From Oscillospiraceae bacterium (GTDB lineage: Bacteria > Bacillota > Clostridia > Oscillospirales > Ruminococcaceae): a stretch of DNA of 47,095 nt. Every line of letters starts with the position of its first letter. Position 1 is the stretch's first letter. Made by a program: the position numbers and the translations under genes. The notes beneath the pieces are model-generated. The model worked only from the letters and a program-made list of their open reading frames with translations, ran no database searches and was not told the DNA's origin. Shown piece by piece: positions 33,201 through 40,919 of the stretch. The stretch is taken from assembly GCA_900768995.1 (NCBI GenBank), contig CAAGEZ010000010.1, positions 1 through 47,095 on the forward strand, written 5' to 3'.

Positions 33201-34868
33201 CTTGAGGATATTTCCCGATGTTCCGAGATATACGGAGGTATCGGTGATTATGGACTCTCTTATGGCATCTATAGGCGGGTTTGTTACCTGTGCGAAAAGC
33301 TGCTTGAAGTAATCGAACAGGGGAGGATTTTTCTTTGAAAGAGGGGGAACGGGAGTATCAACGCCCATTGCCGCAGTAGGCTCGGAAGCGTTCAGAGCCA
33401 TAGGTATCATAGTGCTTCTGATAGCCTCATAGGTATAGCCGAATGCGTGCTGGAGGCGGTCAAGCTCATCTCCCGAATATCTGAAAGGCTTCTTGTTGGG
33501 AATGTTGAATTCGTGGAGAGTGTGGAAATTGTGGTCGAGCCATTCGCCGTAGGGCTGTCTCTTGCTGTAATATTCCTTTATCTTCTCGTCCTCGATAAGT
33601 TTGCCGTGTACAGTATCAACGAGAAGCATTTTTCCGGGGTGGAGACGCTCTTTCTTAACAATAGTCTCAACGGGGATATCAAGTGCGCCGACCTCGGAGG
33701 AGAGGATAAGGTACTTGCCGCCATTTCCGTCATCGGTGATATAATAACGTGAGGGACGCAGGCCGTTTCTGTCGAGTACGGCACCAAGGAGGTCGCCGTC
33801 GGAGAAGATAATGGAGGCAGGGCCGTCCCAAGGCTCCATCATTGTTGCATAATACTGATAGAATGCTCTCTTTTCACGGCTCATAGTGGTCTGATGCTGC
33901 CAGGGCTCGGGGATAAGGGTGATGACAGCAAGGGGAAGATCAACGCCTGCCATTGTCATAAATTCGAGAGTGTTGTCAAGACGGGCGGAGTCAGAGCCTG
34001 TTACATCGAGGATAGGAACGATATCCTTCATTCTGTCGCCGATAAGGTCGCTCTTTAAAACGGATTCACGGCTGAGCATCTTGTCCACATTTCCTGTAAT
34101 GGTGTTTATCTCGCCGTTATGAACCATCATACGGTTTGGGTGAGAACGCTGCCAGCTGGGGTTGGTGTTTGTGCTGAAACGGGAATGAACTATTCCCACA
34201 GCGGAATGATAATCCTCGCAGTCAAGATCCTTGTAGAACTTTCTCAGCTGGTCAACGAGGAACATTCCCTTATATACTATAGTACGGCTGGAGCAGGAGC
34301 ATACATATGTCTCTTTATCAGCCTTTTCAAAAACCATTCTTGCAATGTAAAGCTTTCTGTCGAAAGGGAGCCCCTTTTCGCAGTCGGCAGGCTTTTCGAT
34401 GAATGCCTGATAGATATTGGGCATACTTTCAAGAGCCTTTGAACCGAGAACGGAAGCCTCAACGGGGACTTTTCTCCAGCCGAGGAATGTGAGCTTTTCA
34501 TCGGCAAGCACCTTTTCAAAGGTCTCCATAGACTTTTTGAGCTTGTCCTCAGACTGGGGGAAGAAGAACATCGCAATGCCGTATTCTCTCTTTCCGCCGA
34601 TCTTTATGCCCTCTTCTGCACAGACCTTGGAGAAGAATGTGTGGGATATCTGGAGAAGAATGCCCACGCCGTCGCCTGTCTTTCCCTCGGCGTCCTTACC
34701 TGCTCTGTGCTCAAGGGTCTCAACGATCTTAAGAGCGCTGTCAACTACCTTGTAGTCAGCCTCGCCGTTCATATTTACCACTGCGCCGATTCCGCAGTTT
34801 TCGTGCTCGAAGCGGGGGTCGTAAAGTCCCTGCTTTGCATATGGTTCCTGTACTCTGTAGTTGTCCAT
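30297..34868 (-). CDS. gltB: Glutamate synthase large subunit
   Basis: About 1523 residues, full length. ATG 34868 is preferred over 34874 because AAGGAG is 8 nt away instead of 2. A short propeptide precedes the glutamine-amidotransferase nucleophile Cys25 (ENCGIGAV). The central domain, FMN-binding synthase domain (GEGGHLPAKKVYPWIAKTRH, GYDGGTGAAPG) and 3Fe-4S ligands (CVMMRVCNLDTCPVG) follow, then the C-terminal beta-helix (GGQSFGAFIPKGL, GGIAYVLDE). Makes two glutamates from glutamine and 2-oxoglutarate with GltD. Preceded by a ~190-nt leader carrying an inserted hairpin element. Confidence 0.97.
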   Translation of the reverse strand: MDNYRVQEPYAKQGLYDPRFEHENCGIGAVVNMNGEADYKVVDSALKIVETLEHRAGKDAEGKTGDGVGILLQISHTFFSKVCAEEGIKIGGKREYGIAMFFFPQSEDKLKKSMETFEKVLADEKLTFLGWRKVPVEASVLGSKALESMPNIYQAFIEKPADCEKGLPFDRKLYIARMVFEKADKETYVCSCSSRTIVYKGMFLVDQLRKFYKDLDCEDYHSAVGIVHSRFSTNTNPSWQRSHPNRMMVHNGEINTITGNVDKMLSRESVLKSDLIGDRMKDIVPILDVTGSDSARLDNTLEFMTMAGVDLPLAVITLIPEPWQHQTTMSREKRAFYQYYATMMEPWDGPASIIFSDGDLLGAVLDRNGLRPSRYYITDDGNGGKYLILSSEVGALDIPVETIVKKERLHPGKMLLVDTVHGKLIEDEKIKEYYSKRQPYGEWLDHNFHTLHEFNIPNKKPFRYSGDELDRLQHAFGYTYEAIRSTMIPMALNASEPTAAMGVDTPVPPLSKKNPPLFDYFKQLFAQVTNPPIDAIRESIITDTSVYLGTSGNILKEDEKNCRVLEIKNPVLTNLDLLKIRTANIEGLKTADISMLYSKNTSTLRQAIESLYTQADKAHEEGASILILSDRGVDKDHLAIPSLLAVAALENYLVKTRKNTAISIIVETAEPYEVHHFATLLGFGASAVNPYLAMDTLYELTSGKAIDKEYTEALNCYVKAIVSGIVKIASKMGISTIQSYQGSKIFEALGISKSVCDEFFPDTVSRVGGIDLDDISRQVIERHDAAFDPRDLTVNEAMESVGSHKSRSGKEEHMYNPMTIHLLQQAAWTNDYSLFKKYSEYLNAEERNLTLRSTLDFKYAADGGIPLDEVESIESIMHRFKTGAMSYGSISQEAHECMAIAMNMIGGKSNSGEGGEDLERIVTAGTAEDRCSAIKQVASGRFGVTSKYLTSAKEIQIKMAQGAKPGEGGHLPAKKVYPWIAKTRHSTPGVALISPPPHHDIYSIEDLAQLIYDLKNANKQARISVKLVSEVGVGTIAAGVAKAGAGVVLISGYDGGTGAAPGSSIHNAGLPWELGLAETHRTLIMNGLRSKVVIETDGKMMTGRDVVIAAMLGAEEYGFATAPLVTMGCVMMRVCNLDTCPVGVATQNPELRKRFKGKPEYIVNFMRFIATEMREYMAKLGIRTVDELVGRSDLLYKKDFPADSKAAKIDMSEIIENPYANTDAPSHFVKGDEYDFKLDETIDEKVIIPEMADALEKGTSKTIDIKVSNLNRALGTLFGSEITRKYYNTLEDDTYVVKCHGAGGQSFGAFIPKGLTLELEGDSNDYFGKGLSGGKLVLYAPKEAKYKADDNIIVGNVALFGATSGKAFIAGVAGERFCVRNSGATVVVEGVGDHGCEYMTGGCAVILGKTSKNFAAGMSGGIAYVLDEEFDLYTKLNKALVGFSKLTEQEDIDRLRSLIEEHTAATGSVRGKEILDNFDEYLPKFKKIIPHDYAKMMNSIKKFTAEGMSADEARISAFYENTK

Positions 34869-34897
34869 ATCCATTACTCCTTACTTTCTGCCTTATA

Positions 34898-34982
34898 TAG
34901 GCAACACCGCATAAAGCCCGCCTGACAGCTTTGCACGCAATCTGCTTGCATATTGCGCACAAGCTTTATGCGGTGTTGCCTA
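34898..34982. repeat. 85-bp MITE-like hairpin in gltB leader
   Basis: Perfect 20-bp terminal inverted repeats: TAGGCAACACCGCATAAAGC at 34898-34917 and its exact complement at 34963-34982. Inner sequence also partly pairs (TTGCACGCAAT with ATTGCGCACAA). TA borders both tips. It lies in the gltB leader between promoter and ribosome site and would form a very stable RNA stem. No T tract, so not a terminator. Confidence 0.75.
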
Positions 34983-35061
34983 CATTATGAATAATGCTTA
35001 ACCGTTAATTTCATTCCGAAGCACTCTCCCTGAAATGCATCGGCTCTTTCGGCATATTATT

Positions 35062-35090
35062 ATTCTATCACAGTAAATTGCTCTTGTCAA
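35062..35090 (-). promoter_or_regulatory. Promoter of gltBD operon
   Basis: Minus strand TTGACA, 17-nt spacer, TAGAAT (complements at 35085-35090 and 35062-35067). Leader of about 190 nt follows; it also has CCGAA/TTCGG pairing near 35010-35045. The gap 34869-35282 holds this promoter, the hairpin element and the next gene's terminator. Confidence 0.75.
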
Positions 35091-35213
35091 TACAAAAATG
35101 CAGGATTTAATAAAAATCTTGCATTTTGACGTGAAATATCTCACTTTTACCGCTATATTTGCGCAAAATATGAAAAACAGTTAAAACAATATGTCAAAAA
35201 CGGGACAACTTAT

Positions 35214-35252
35214 TAAAAAAATCAGCCGAAAACAAGAATGCTTTCGGCTGAT
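35214..35252 (-). terminator. Terminator after VanY-like gene
   Basis: ATCAGCCGAAA/TTTCGGCTGAT 11-bp stem, with seven T residues on the minus strand. Confidence 0.85.
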
Positions 35253-35282
35253 TTTATACTGTATGTTTATATATATGTATTT

Positions 35283-36428
35283 TTACTCTGCGTATTTTGA
35301 ATCAATACCCAGATATTCCTCCAAAGTAAGCCCGCTGTCATAGACCTTCTTTGCGTTTTCCGTTCCGAGATATCTCAGATGCCAGGGTTCGTACATATAT
35401 CCCGTGATGCTCTCGCTGCCCTTAGGGTATCGGATAATGAAGCCGTACTCGGCGCAGTGCTCGTTGACCCAGGCACACTCGTCCGTGTCCGCAAAGGTCA
35501 TATCAATGGAGTTGAGGTCAAAGGCAAGACCTGTCTGGTGCTCGGAATGTCCCGGGCGGGCGGAATATCTGTCAGCCTCCGCCTTGCCGCTGCGTTTGAC
35601 GTATCTGTCGTAAAGTCCCGACTGATAGTCATAGGAGCGGAAGCCTGAGGATATGTATATGTTGAGGCCCTCAGCTGCCGCCGCAGCCTGCATTTTGTCA
35701 AACGCTGCCTGTGCATCGGGGTCAACGCCCGGGTTATAGTCCGCAGGGAGAGCATAAGTCTTGTTCACCACAAGTATGCCGTCAATATAGGTAAGTCCCT
35801 CTGCGGTGCTCTGAGCAGCGGGAGCGGCTGTTACCGTGACCTTTACCTCAGCGCAGACCTCGGGGCACACGGCTGACTGTACCTTTACGGTGCATATGCC
35901 CTCTGAAACGGCGGTTATATTGCCCATTCCATTGACAGTGGCAACCTTTTCGTCCGAGCTTGTCCATATCTCGGATTTGTCGGGAGCGGTCTCAGGATAC
36001 ATTGTCACAATAGGCATTGAGCTTTTGCCCTCTTCAAGGGTGACTTCATAATATGTAAGGTCTATCTTTGTTATCTCTCCGCCGCTTTCGGCAGTTGTTT
36101 CAGCCGTTGCATTGGCAGATGTTTCTGCTTCGGTCTCAGCATATGTCTCAGCCTCGGTGATATATGTTTCCTCTGCGGTGTCCGAGGTCTCTTCCGTTTC
36201 GGAAACAGTTGTGGTACTTTCGGTAGATGTTGTTGTTTCGGAGACCGTTTCGGTCATTTCCGCAGATGTCTCGGTCATATCAATATTATCTTCGGGAACA
36301 GCATCACCCAGAACGGGAATGGCGTCGGTCTCATCGGGAAATTCCTCCACAGCCGCACAGCCCGAAAGGCTCACGGCGGCAATTGTGACGGCGGCAATGG
36401 CTGCCGCAATTCTTTTCATATCTTTCAT
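35283..36428 (-). CDS. VanY-type D-alanyl-D-alanine carboxypeptidase lipoprotein with Ig-like domain
   Basis: 381 residues. Signal peptide with lipobox LSGC (Cys about 24), long Thr/Ser/Glu-rich linker (about 35-125), a BIG2-type Ig-like domain (WTSSDEKVATVNGMGNITAV, about 125-200) and a VanY/LAS metallopeptidase domain. Zinc ligands are in SEHQTGLAFDL (His, Asp) and EPWHLRYLG (His); the Glu before PWH is catalytic. Removes terminal D-Ala from peptidoglycan stems. Second gene of an operon, 15 bp after the coiled-coil membrane protein. Nothing suggests vancomycin resistance here. Confidence 0.9.
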   Translation of the reverse strand: MKDMKRIAAAIAAVTIAAVSLSGCAAVEEFPDETDAIPVLGDAVPEDNIDMTETSAEMTETVSETTTSTESTTTVSETEETSDTAEETYITEAETYAETEAETSANATAETTAESGGEITKIDLTYYEVTLEEGKSSMPIVTMYPETAPDKSEIWTSSDEKVATVNGMGNITAVSEGICTVKVQSAVCPEVCAEVKVTVTAAPAAQSTAEGLTYIDGILVVNKTYALPADYNPGVDPDAQAAFDKMQAAAAAEGLNIYISSGFRSYDYQSGLYDRYVKRSGKAEADRYSARPGHSEHQTGLAFDLNSIDMTFADTDECAWVNEHCAEYGFIIRYPKGSESITGYMYEPWHLRYLGTENAKKVYDSGLTLEEYLGIDSKYAE

Positions 36429-36443
36429 ATGTATCAGTCCTTA

Positions 36444-37475
36444 TCATTCTGCGGACGCTGTTGTTTCGGAGCTTGGAGCAGTGTCCATAAAATCGTAGTT
36501 ATCCTCGTCAACGGGCAATGGCTCAATGTCCTCGGTGGGGGGCAGGTCAAGTCCGTCTATCCTGTGCTCTGCAAGGAAATTCGTCCAGAATTCAACAGCG
36601 TGGTCGAAATTCACCTGCATTTTCTCCTTTTTCATTCCCATTGTGTCGCCCGGGATTCTGAAAGAAACATAAAGCTCGGTGTCATCAACGGTGTCACAGC
36701 CAAGCATATCCATAAAATCGGTTCCCGCAAGGCGGTAGCCAAGCTCCTCTGCATATGGGTCATCGGGGAAAAGCTCACGGCAGTCAACGAAAACACCTTC
36801 AAGAGCACCTATTGACTGATAAGCTTTTTTGTCGCCGATTATGATTATCACGTTGCCCGACTGGAACTCACCGATAAGCTTCGTGCGGTCGCTCTGGGCA
36901 TAGTAAAGGGACGCCATTGTTTCATCGGCATAGCCCGTGGGAACGTAATACAGACGGGCAAGAGGTTCGCCGTCCCCGTTGTAATCGGGGCAGTATTTGC
37001 TCCAGAGAGGGGTAAGCTCGCCCGAATAATAGCTCATATCGTAATCGGCGGCGATGTACATAGCCTGCACATCGGGGCGCTCCTTGTTGACAAAATCGTA
37101 TATGAGAAAGACGGCAAGGGCAATGAACATTGCCGCAGCTATTATAATTATTTTGTTGTGGTAGAAAAAGTTGCTTATCTTTTCGCCTGCGGTATATGTG
37201 CGTGCAGGCTCGGGGGCGGACTTGACCTCATCTTCGGAGATAACGCCCTGTTTGAGCTTCATAAGCTCGATGCGCTCCTGTCTCAGCTTGTCCTCATATG
37301 ACTTTCTCTGCTGTTCCTCACGCTTTGCACGTGCCTCGGCTCTGCGGGCTTCTTCTTCAAGCTCAGCCTTTCTGTCCGCAGCGTCTATCTCACGGACTGT
37401 CTGCAAAAATGACTTGGGCTTTTCCTTTTTCTGTTCATTCTGACCGCCCTCGGGCAGCTTTTCGTTATTATCCAT
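36444..37475 (-). CDS. Coiled-coil single-pass membrane protein, unknown function
   Basis: 343 residues from ATG 37475, with GAGGTG 4 nt upstream; the frame extends to 37493. A highly charged coiled coil (about 35-85, AELEEEARRAEARAKREEQQ) is cytoplasmic, one membrane helix lies at about 107-130 (IIIIAAAMFIALAVFLIYDF), and a soluble outside domain (135-320) ends in an acidic Ser/Thr tail. No family recognised. First gene of an operon with the VanY-like carboxypeptidase, suggesting a cell-envelope role. Confidence 0.75.
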   Translation of the reverse strand: MDNNEKLPEGGQNEQKKEKPKSFLQTVREIDAADRKAELEEEARRAEARAKREEQQRKSYEDKLRQERIELMKLKQGVISEDEVKSAPEPARTYTAGEKISNFFYHNKIIIIAAAMFIALAVFLIYDFVNKERPDVQAMYIAADYDMSYYSGELTPLWSKYCPDYNGDGEPLARLYYVPTGYADETMASLYYAQSDRTKLIGEFQSGNVIIIIGDKKAYQSIGALEGVFVDCRELFPDDPYAEELGYRLAGTDFMDMLGCDTVDDTELYVSFRIPGDTMGMKKEKMQVNFDHAVEFWTNFLAEHRIDGLDLPPTEDIEPLPVDEDNYDFMDTAPSSETTASAE

Positions 37476-37494
37476 CGGACACCTCGTTAACATA

Positions 37495-37530
37495 AAAAGA
37501 CAAAAGGGGAACGCAATGCGCTGTTCCCCC
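37495..37530 (-). promoter_or_regulatory. Attenuator-like hairpin in leader
   Basis: Minus strand GGGGAAC/GTTCCCC stem with a 10-nt loop followed by TTTTGTCTTTTT, between the promoter and the ribosome site of the coiled-coil membrane protein gene. It has the form of a terminator inside the leader, suggesting attenuation. Confidence 0.55.
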
Positions 37531-37548
37531 CATAGCTCATTTTTTATA

Positions 37549-37577
37549 ATTATACCACATCAATAAAAAATTTGCAA
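37549..37577 (-). promoter_or_regulatory. Promoter of coiled-coil protein / VanY operon
   Basis: Minus strand TTGCAA, 17-nt spacer, TATAAT (complement of 37549-37554), reached before the attenuator-like hairpin. Confidence 0.65.
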
Positions 37578-37691
37578 GTGGGAATGACGGAATATCACCG
37601 TACTTTCACGAATATACATTATACATAAGAAACGGTAAAAAATATACCAAAAACAGGATTATTATTTTTTCATTAAAAATGAAAAAAGCTC

Positions 37692-37720
37692 TTGTATTTT
37701 CAGAAAATATAGGTTATAAT
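37692..37720 (+). promoter_or_regulatory. Promoter of ireB
   Basis: TTGTAT (37692-37697), 17-nt spacer, TATAAT (37715-37720), in the divergent gap 37476-37789. Confidence 0.65.
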
Positions 37721-37789
37721 ATATTATATGAAAAAAGAGGATATCATTTTTTGATATTTATTTTTCTTTGATGAAAGGGGTGCGAGCCT

Positions 37790-38038
37790 GTGAACAATGA
37801 GCAGACAATGACTTTTTCGGTCTATGAGGATAAGGAAACCGAGCTTAAAAAGAACCTTACGCTCATTTATGATGCGCTGAGGGAAAAAGGCTATAATCCC
37901 ATTAATCAGATCGTCGGCTATATCCTCTCGGAGGATCCCACTTATATAACTACATACAACAACGCAAGGAGCCTTGTCCGTCACATCGACCGAGATGAGC
38001 TGCTTCAGGTGCTTGTCAAGTCCTATCTTGGTGCTTGA
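37790..38038 (+). CDS. ireB: IreB family regulatory phosphoprotein (DUF965/UPF0297)
   Basis: 82 residues, full length, with the family signature EKGYNPINQIVGYILSEDPTYI and ARSLVRHIDRDELL. In enterococci IreB is phosphorylated on Thr by the PASTA kinase IreK and tunes cell-wall stress and cephalosporin resistance. GTG start follows AAAGGGG at 9 nt. The usual partners ruvX and yrzB are not adjacent; a terminator follows at once. Confidence 0.93.
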   Translation: MNNEQTMTFSVYEDKETELKKNLTLIYDALREKGYNPINQIVGYILSEDPTYITTYNNARSLVRHIDRDELLQVLVKSYLGA

Positions 38039-38054
38039 TGAATGGCTAAAGCTT

Positions 38055-38087
38055 CGGTGCGTGACGGTTTGCTCACGCACCGTTTTC
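38055..38087 (+). terminator. Terminator after ireB
   Basis: CGGTGCGTG/CACGCACCG 9-bp stem with T tract. Confidence 0.85.
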
Positions 38088-38318
38088 TTATAACAGGCAC
38101 TTTTGTGAAAGCCTTGTGAAAGAAAGCTGAAAAGTAGTATTGACATAATATTGTAACCGAATTGTAGTGGTATTTTCCCAAAAAATCGGTATAATATTAG
38201 TCAGAGATGAAAAATAAACCCTATGGCTTTTCCCCGAAAAAAGGGTATGCTATTATCATACGCAGAAAATTTTCTGTGATGAAATAGATATCTTTTTAAA
38301 AGGAGGAATGCTTTTACG

Positions 38319-39077
38319 ATGGGCAAAAAGGCTATGGCTCTTATGATGAGCCTTGCAATGATCTTTTCATCGGGCTTCGGCAAGGTTTCCTTCGCCCTTG
38401 ACAACACCCTTTGCGGATACGGTCAGGGACGGGAAGTAAACGATGAAAACTGTCCCGTTGGCGCACTGATGTTCAACGAGCAGTTTTATAAATACGGCGC
38501 ATATGCGGTCACTGACAGCGACAAAATTGTCCTCACCTTTGACCAGGGCTATGAAAACGGCTTTACAGCGCCGATACTTGACACATTAAAGGAAAAGAAC
38601 GTCAAGGCGGTCTTTTTCCTCACAGGTGATTACGCCAAGCGTAATCCCGAGCTTGTGAAAAGAATGATAAGCGAGGGGCACATTATCGGAAATCACGGTA
38701 TGGCTCACGCATCTCTCCCGAAGCTCTCCGATGAGGAGGTGCGGGAGGAAATAATGTCACTGCACGAATATGTGAAGCAGGAATACGGTTACGAGATGAA
38801 ATATTTCCGTCCCCCCTGCGGCGAATATTCGGAAAAGTCACTGGCGGCAGTAAATGAGCTGGGCTACACCACTCTTGTGTGGAGCTTTGCATACTGCGAC
38901 TGGAACACGGACGATCAGCCGGAGGTAAATTCGGCGCTTGAACGTGTGACATCGGCGGCTCACTGCGGTGCCATATATCTTCTTCACAGCGTTTCCGAGA
39001 CAAACTGCACTATCCTGCCCCGTGCGATAGACAACATCAGGGCGGCAGGCTTCGAGTTCGGTTTGCCTGAGTTATAA
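38319..39077 (+). CDS. Polysaccharide deacetylase, PdaA-like
   Basis: 252 residues with a signal peptide (about 1-27). NodB-fold motifs: TFDQGYENG around Asp75, the metal pair in GNHGMAHASL, RPPCGEYS, and a late LLHS motif. The TFDxGYExG form is typical of PdaA, which deacetylates MurNAc residues of peptidoglycan on the path to muramic delta-lactam in spore cortex. ATG follows AAAAGGAGG. TTGACA at 38140 and TATAAT at 38190 are too far apart for one promoter, so the promoter is unclear. The leader has a CAGAAAATTTTCTG palindrome (about 38264-38277). Confidence 0.9.
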   Translation: MGKKAMALMMSLAMIFSSGFGKVSFALDNTLCGYGQGREVNDENCPVGALMFNEQFYKYGAYAVTDSDKIVLTFDQGYENGFTAPILDTLKEKNVKAVFFLTGDYAKRNPELVKRMISEGHIIGNHGMAHASLPKLSDEEVREEIMSLHEYVKQEYGYEMKYFRPPCGEYSEKSLAAVNELGYTTLVWSFAYCDWNTDDQPEVNSALERVTSAAHCGAIYLLHSVSETNCTILPRAIDNIRAAGFEFGLPEL

Positions 39078-39203
39078 TGACATCAGATCCTTTCGGGGAT
39101 TTTGATATATCCTGTTTTGCTGATGCAGACGGCAGAACATCTCGTTATCTTCCTTGTTTTATTTTTCATTTGGTTTATCCCTGCTGCAGCTCGGATAAAC
39201 GAA

Positions 39204-39236
39204 CACCCCCGACGCTAATCGGGGGTGATTTTTTTA
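39204..39236 (+). terminator. Terminator after PdaA-like gene
   Basis: CACCCCCGA/TCGGGGGTG 9-bp stem with seven T residues, between two convergent genes. Confidence 0.85.
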
Positions 39237-39241
39237 TAATA

Positions 39242-39703
39242 TCAAGTGTCATTCAGTTCCTTGCTGACATATGTGTAATAAATCGTCTGCGGATTTTCAT
39301 AATAAAAGCTGCTGTTGTAATTTTCAATAAGGTCAGAAACAAAGGAACCGTACACATCTATCAGTGCCTTTATGATATCCTCACCACTTTCCTTTGCAGA
39401 TGAAAGTATCAGCCGCTTGTAGACTTTGCCTATATCCCAGTGGGTGGGTATGGAATATCTGCACTCTGCCACATTGTCAAAGCTTCCCTTCGGTATATGA
39501 CAGGCTTCTATAAAGTCATCACTCACCCTGTCGATATTGTCGCTGTGGTAAACATCTGCGAGGTCATATATTTTTCTGATAACAGCTTCGCCGAGATAGT
39601 CTACTATATCTGACGGCTTGTTTTTTGTCTTCCTTGCAATATATTCTATCAGGCTGCAAGTGAAAAACAAGTCGTTTGCTTTTTTATCTTCCCGTCCTGT
39701 CAT
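39242..39703 (-). CDS. DUF3791-like protein, probable antitoxin partner
   Basis: 153 residues from ATG 39703, which overlaps the upstream stop (ATGA) and has GAGG nearby. The first ~65 residues (FFTCSLIEYIARKTKNKPSD, IYDLADVYHSDNIDRVSDDF) resemble DUF3791, short proteins often encoded beside DUF3990. The remainder (about 75-153) is an extra helical domain I do not recognise. Translational coupling to the DUF3990 gene suggests the two products act together. Confidence 0.6.
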   Translation of the reverse strand: MTGREDKKANDLFFTCSLIEYIARKTKNKPSDIVDYLGEAVIRKIYDLADVYHSDNIDRVSDDFIEACHIPKGSFDNVAECRYSIPTHWDIGKVYKRLILSSAKESGEDIIKALIDVYGSFVSDLIENYNSSFYYENPQTIYYTYVSKELNDT

Positions 39704-40164
39704 TTCCTTACCTCTTCGCAATATTCGTAATGCAGACATTTCAAAGCCTTTTCAGTGCAGAAATTTATCTGATGTGTGGGGTACTTGAATTTAGCAAGGC
39801 TCCAGAACTGCTGTCTTGTGATGATGCCGTCAATGAAATCAGAAATAAAGTTGTATATCTGATCGTCAGCCATTGCACCAATTACGATGTCATAGTTATG
39901 TGGCTTTCCCGCACGGCAGTCAACGATAAAATCAAGCCATTCTTCTGTCATTGTCTTAAATTCCAAAATATCAAGCGATTCATCTATCAATACGGAATAA
40001 ACATTCACTGTGGGCGTATCATATCGCCTTGCCCAGCGTTCAGCCTGTTCTTTTATAACGGTGCAGTAAAATCCGTTTCCAAAATCCTTGGTGTTTCTTC
40101 CCATAATGATCTTAGGGGATTTTATTTCCGTGTAACTCCCGTGGTATATCAACGTTTTTCCCAT
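39700..40164 (-). CDS. DUF3990 protein, ADP-ribosyltransferase-like (putative toxin)
   Basis: 154 residues. Family motifs: YHGSYTEIKSPKI at the start, KDFGNGFYCT, EQAERWARR, EEWLDFIVDCR, DIVIGAMADDQIY and FCTEKALKCLHY near the end. DUF3990 is, to my knowledge, placed in the ADP-ribosyltransferase fold group; the His of YHGS and Tyr of GFYCT would be NAD-binding, and the FCTEKAL region holds the candidate catalytic Glu. ATG follows AAAGGTGAT. It sits 26 bp after tsaB, apparently on the same transcript, and overlaps the DUF3791-like gene. Toxin activity is inferred. Confidence 0.75.
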   Translation of the reverse strand: MGKTLIYHGSYTEIKSPKIIMGRNTKDFGNGFYCTVIKEQAERWARRYDTPTVNVYSVLIDESLDILEFKTMTEEWLDFIVDCRAGKPHNYDIVIGAMADDQIYNFISDFIDGIITRQQFWSLAKFKYPTHQINFCTEKALKCLHYEYCEEVRK

Positions 40165-40190
40165 TATATCACCTTTGAATATCTGCCTGC

Positions 40191-40919
40191 TTATTTCTTC
40201 CCCTGCGCCTCATTCAGGTCTTTCTCCGCCTTTGTTATCTGCAGATATTCCGCATTAAGCTCATCAGCCGTGATAAAGCCAACGTCCATTGCGGCGTAGC
40301 AGAGACTTGATGCGAGAGGTGCTCTCATGGTAGGGGGGGCTATGGATATGCGGCTGTTTTTGTCCTTTACAGCACTATATATCGTTTCGGCATAATCACC
40401 TGTGAGAATGACATTCCGTGAAGTTGCCGAAAGCTCTTCGATAAGCCTGCTTTCGGGGGTTATGCAGTCATTACGCTCACGGACTATGCGGTTTCCGTCA
40501 GCGGTGAAAAGAGCATTGTACACAAGGTCCTGACGGGCGTGCATTACGGGGAATATCACAAATTCGCCGCTGCCTTTTGGAAATATTCCCCTACAGGGGA
40601 ACACACCTTTATAATTGTATGCCAGCGACATCAGCGAGGATATGCCCGCACATTTTTTGTCCAGCCCGAAGCAAAGTCCCTTTACCGCAGCAATGCCTAT
40701 CCTCAGACCCGTGTATGAGCCGGGACCGCTTACGGCGGCAAAGCCCTCCACGTCGGAAAGTGTCTTTCCTGCGTCGGAGAGCATTTTTTTGCACATAGGC
40801 ATTATGACCTGAGAATGGGTCAGCTTTGTGACGAATGTGTTCTGAGCGAGCACCGTGTCTTCCGTGCAGAGGGCACAGGAAGCGGTCTTGCCCGATGTGT
40901 CAATTCCAAGTACCAGCAA
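40191..40919 (-). CDS. tsaB: tRNA t6A biosynthesis protein TsaB
   Basis: 242 residues. N-terminal GIDTSGKTASCAL and GFAAVSGPGSYTGLRIGIA are family hallmarks. Forms a scaffold with TsaD for threonylcarbamoyladenosine at position 37 of tRNA. The start is an unusual TTG, chosen because GGAGG lies 8 nt upstream; it overlaps the tsaE end by 20 bp. Third gene of GNAT-tsaE-tsaB. Confidence 0.95.
   Translation of the reverse strand: MLVLGIDTSGKTASCALCTEDTVLAQNTFVTKLTHSQVIMPMCKKMLSDAGKTLSDVEGFAAVSGPGSYTGLRIGIAAVKGLCFGLDKKCAGISSLMSLAYNYKGVFPCRGIFPKGSGEFVIFPVMHARQDLVYNALFTADGNRIVRERNDCITPESRLIEELSATSRNVILTGDYAETIYSAVKDKNSRISIAPPTMRAPLASSLCYAAMDVGFITADELNAEYLQITKAEKDLNEAQGKK

Noticed and set aside
35010..35055. 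Glutamine (glnA-type) riboswitch in the gltB leader
   Set aside because: Pairing is present but the conserved glnA-motif sequences are not seen.
35283..36428. Vancomycin resistance (vanY) locus
   Set aside because: The VanY fold is common in housekeeping carboxypeptidases; no vanHAX or VanRS genes are nearby.
38140..38195. TTGACA and TATAAT before the PdaA-like gene as one promoter
   Set aside because: They are 44 nt apart; each lacks a convincing partner at 17 nt.
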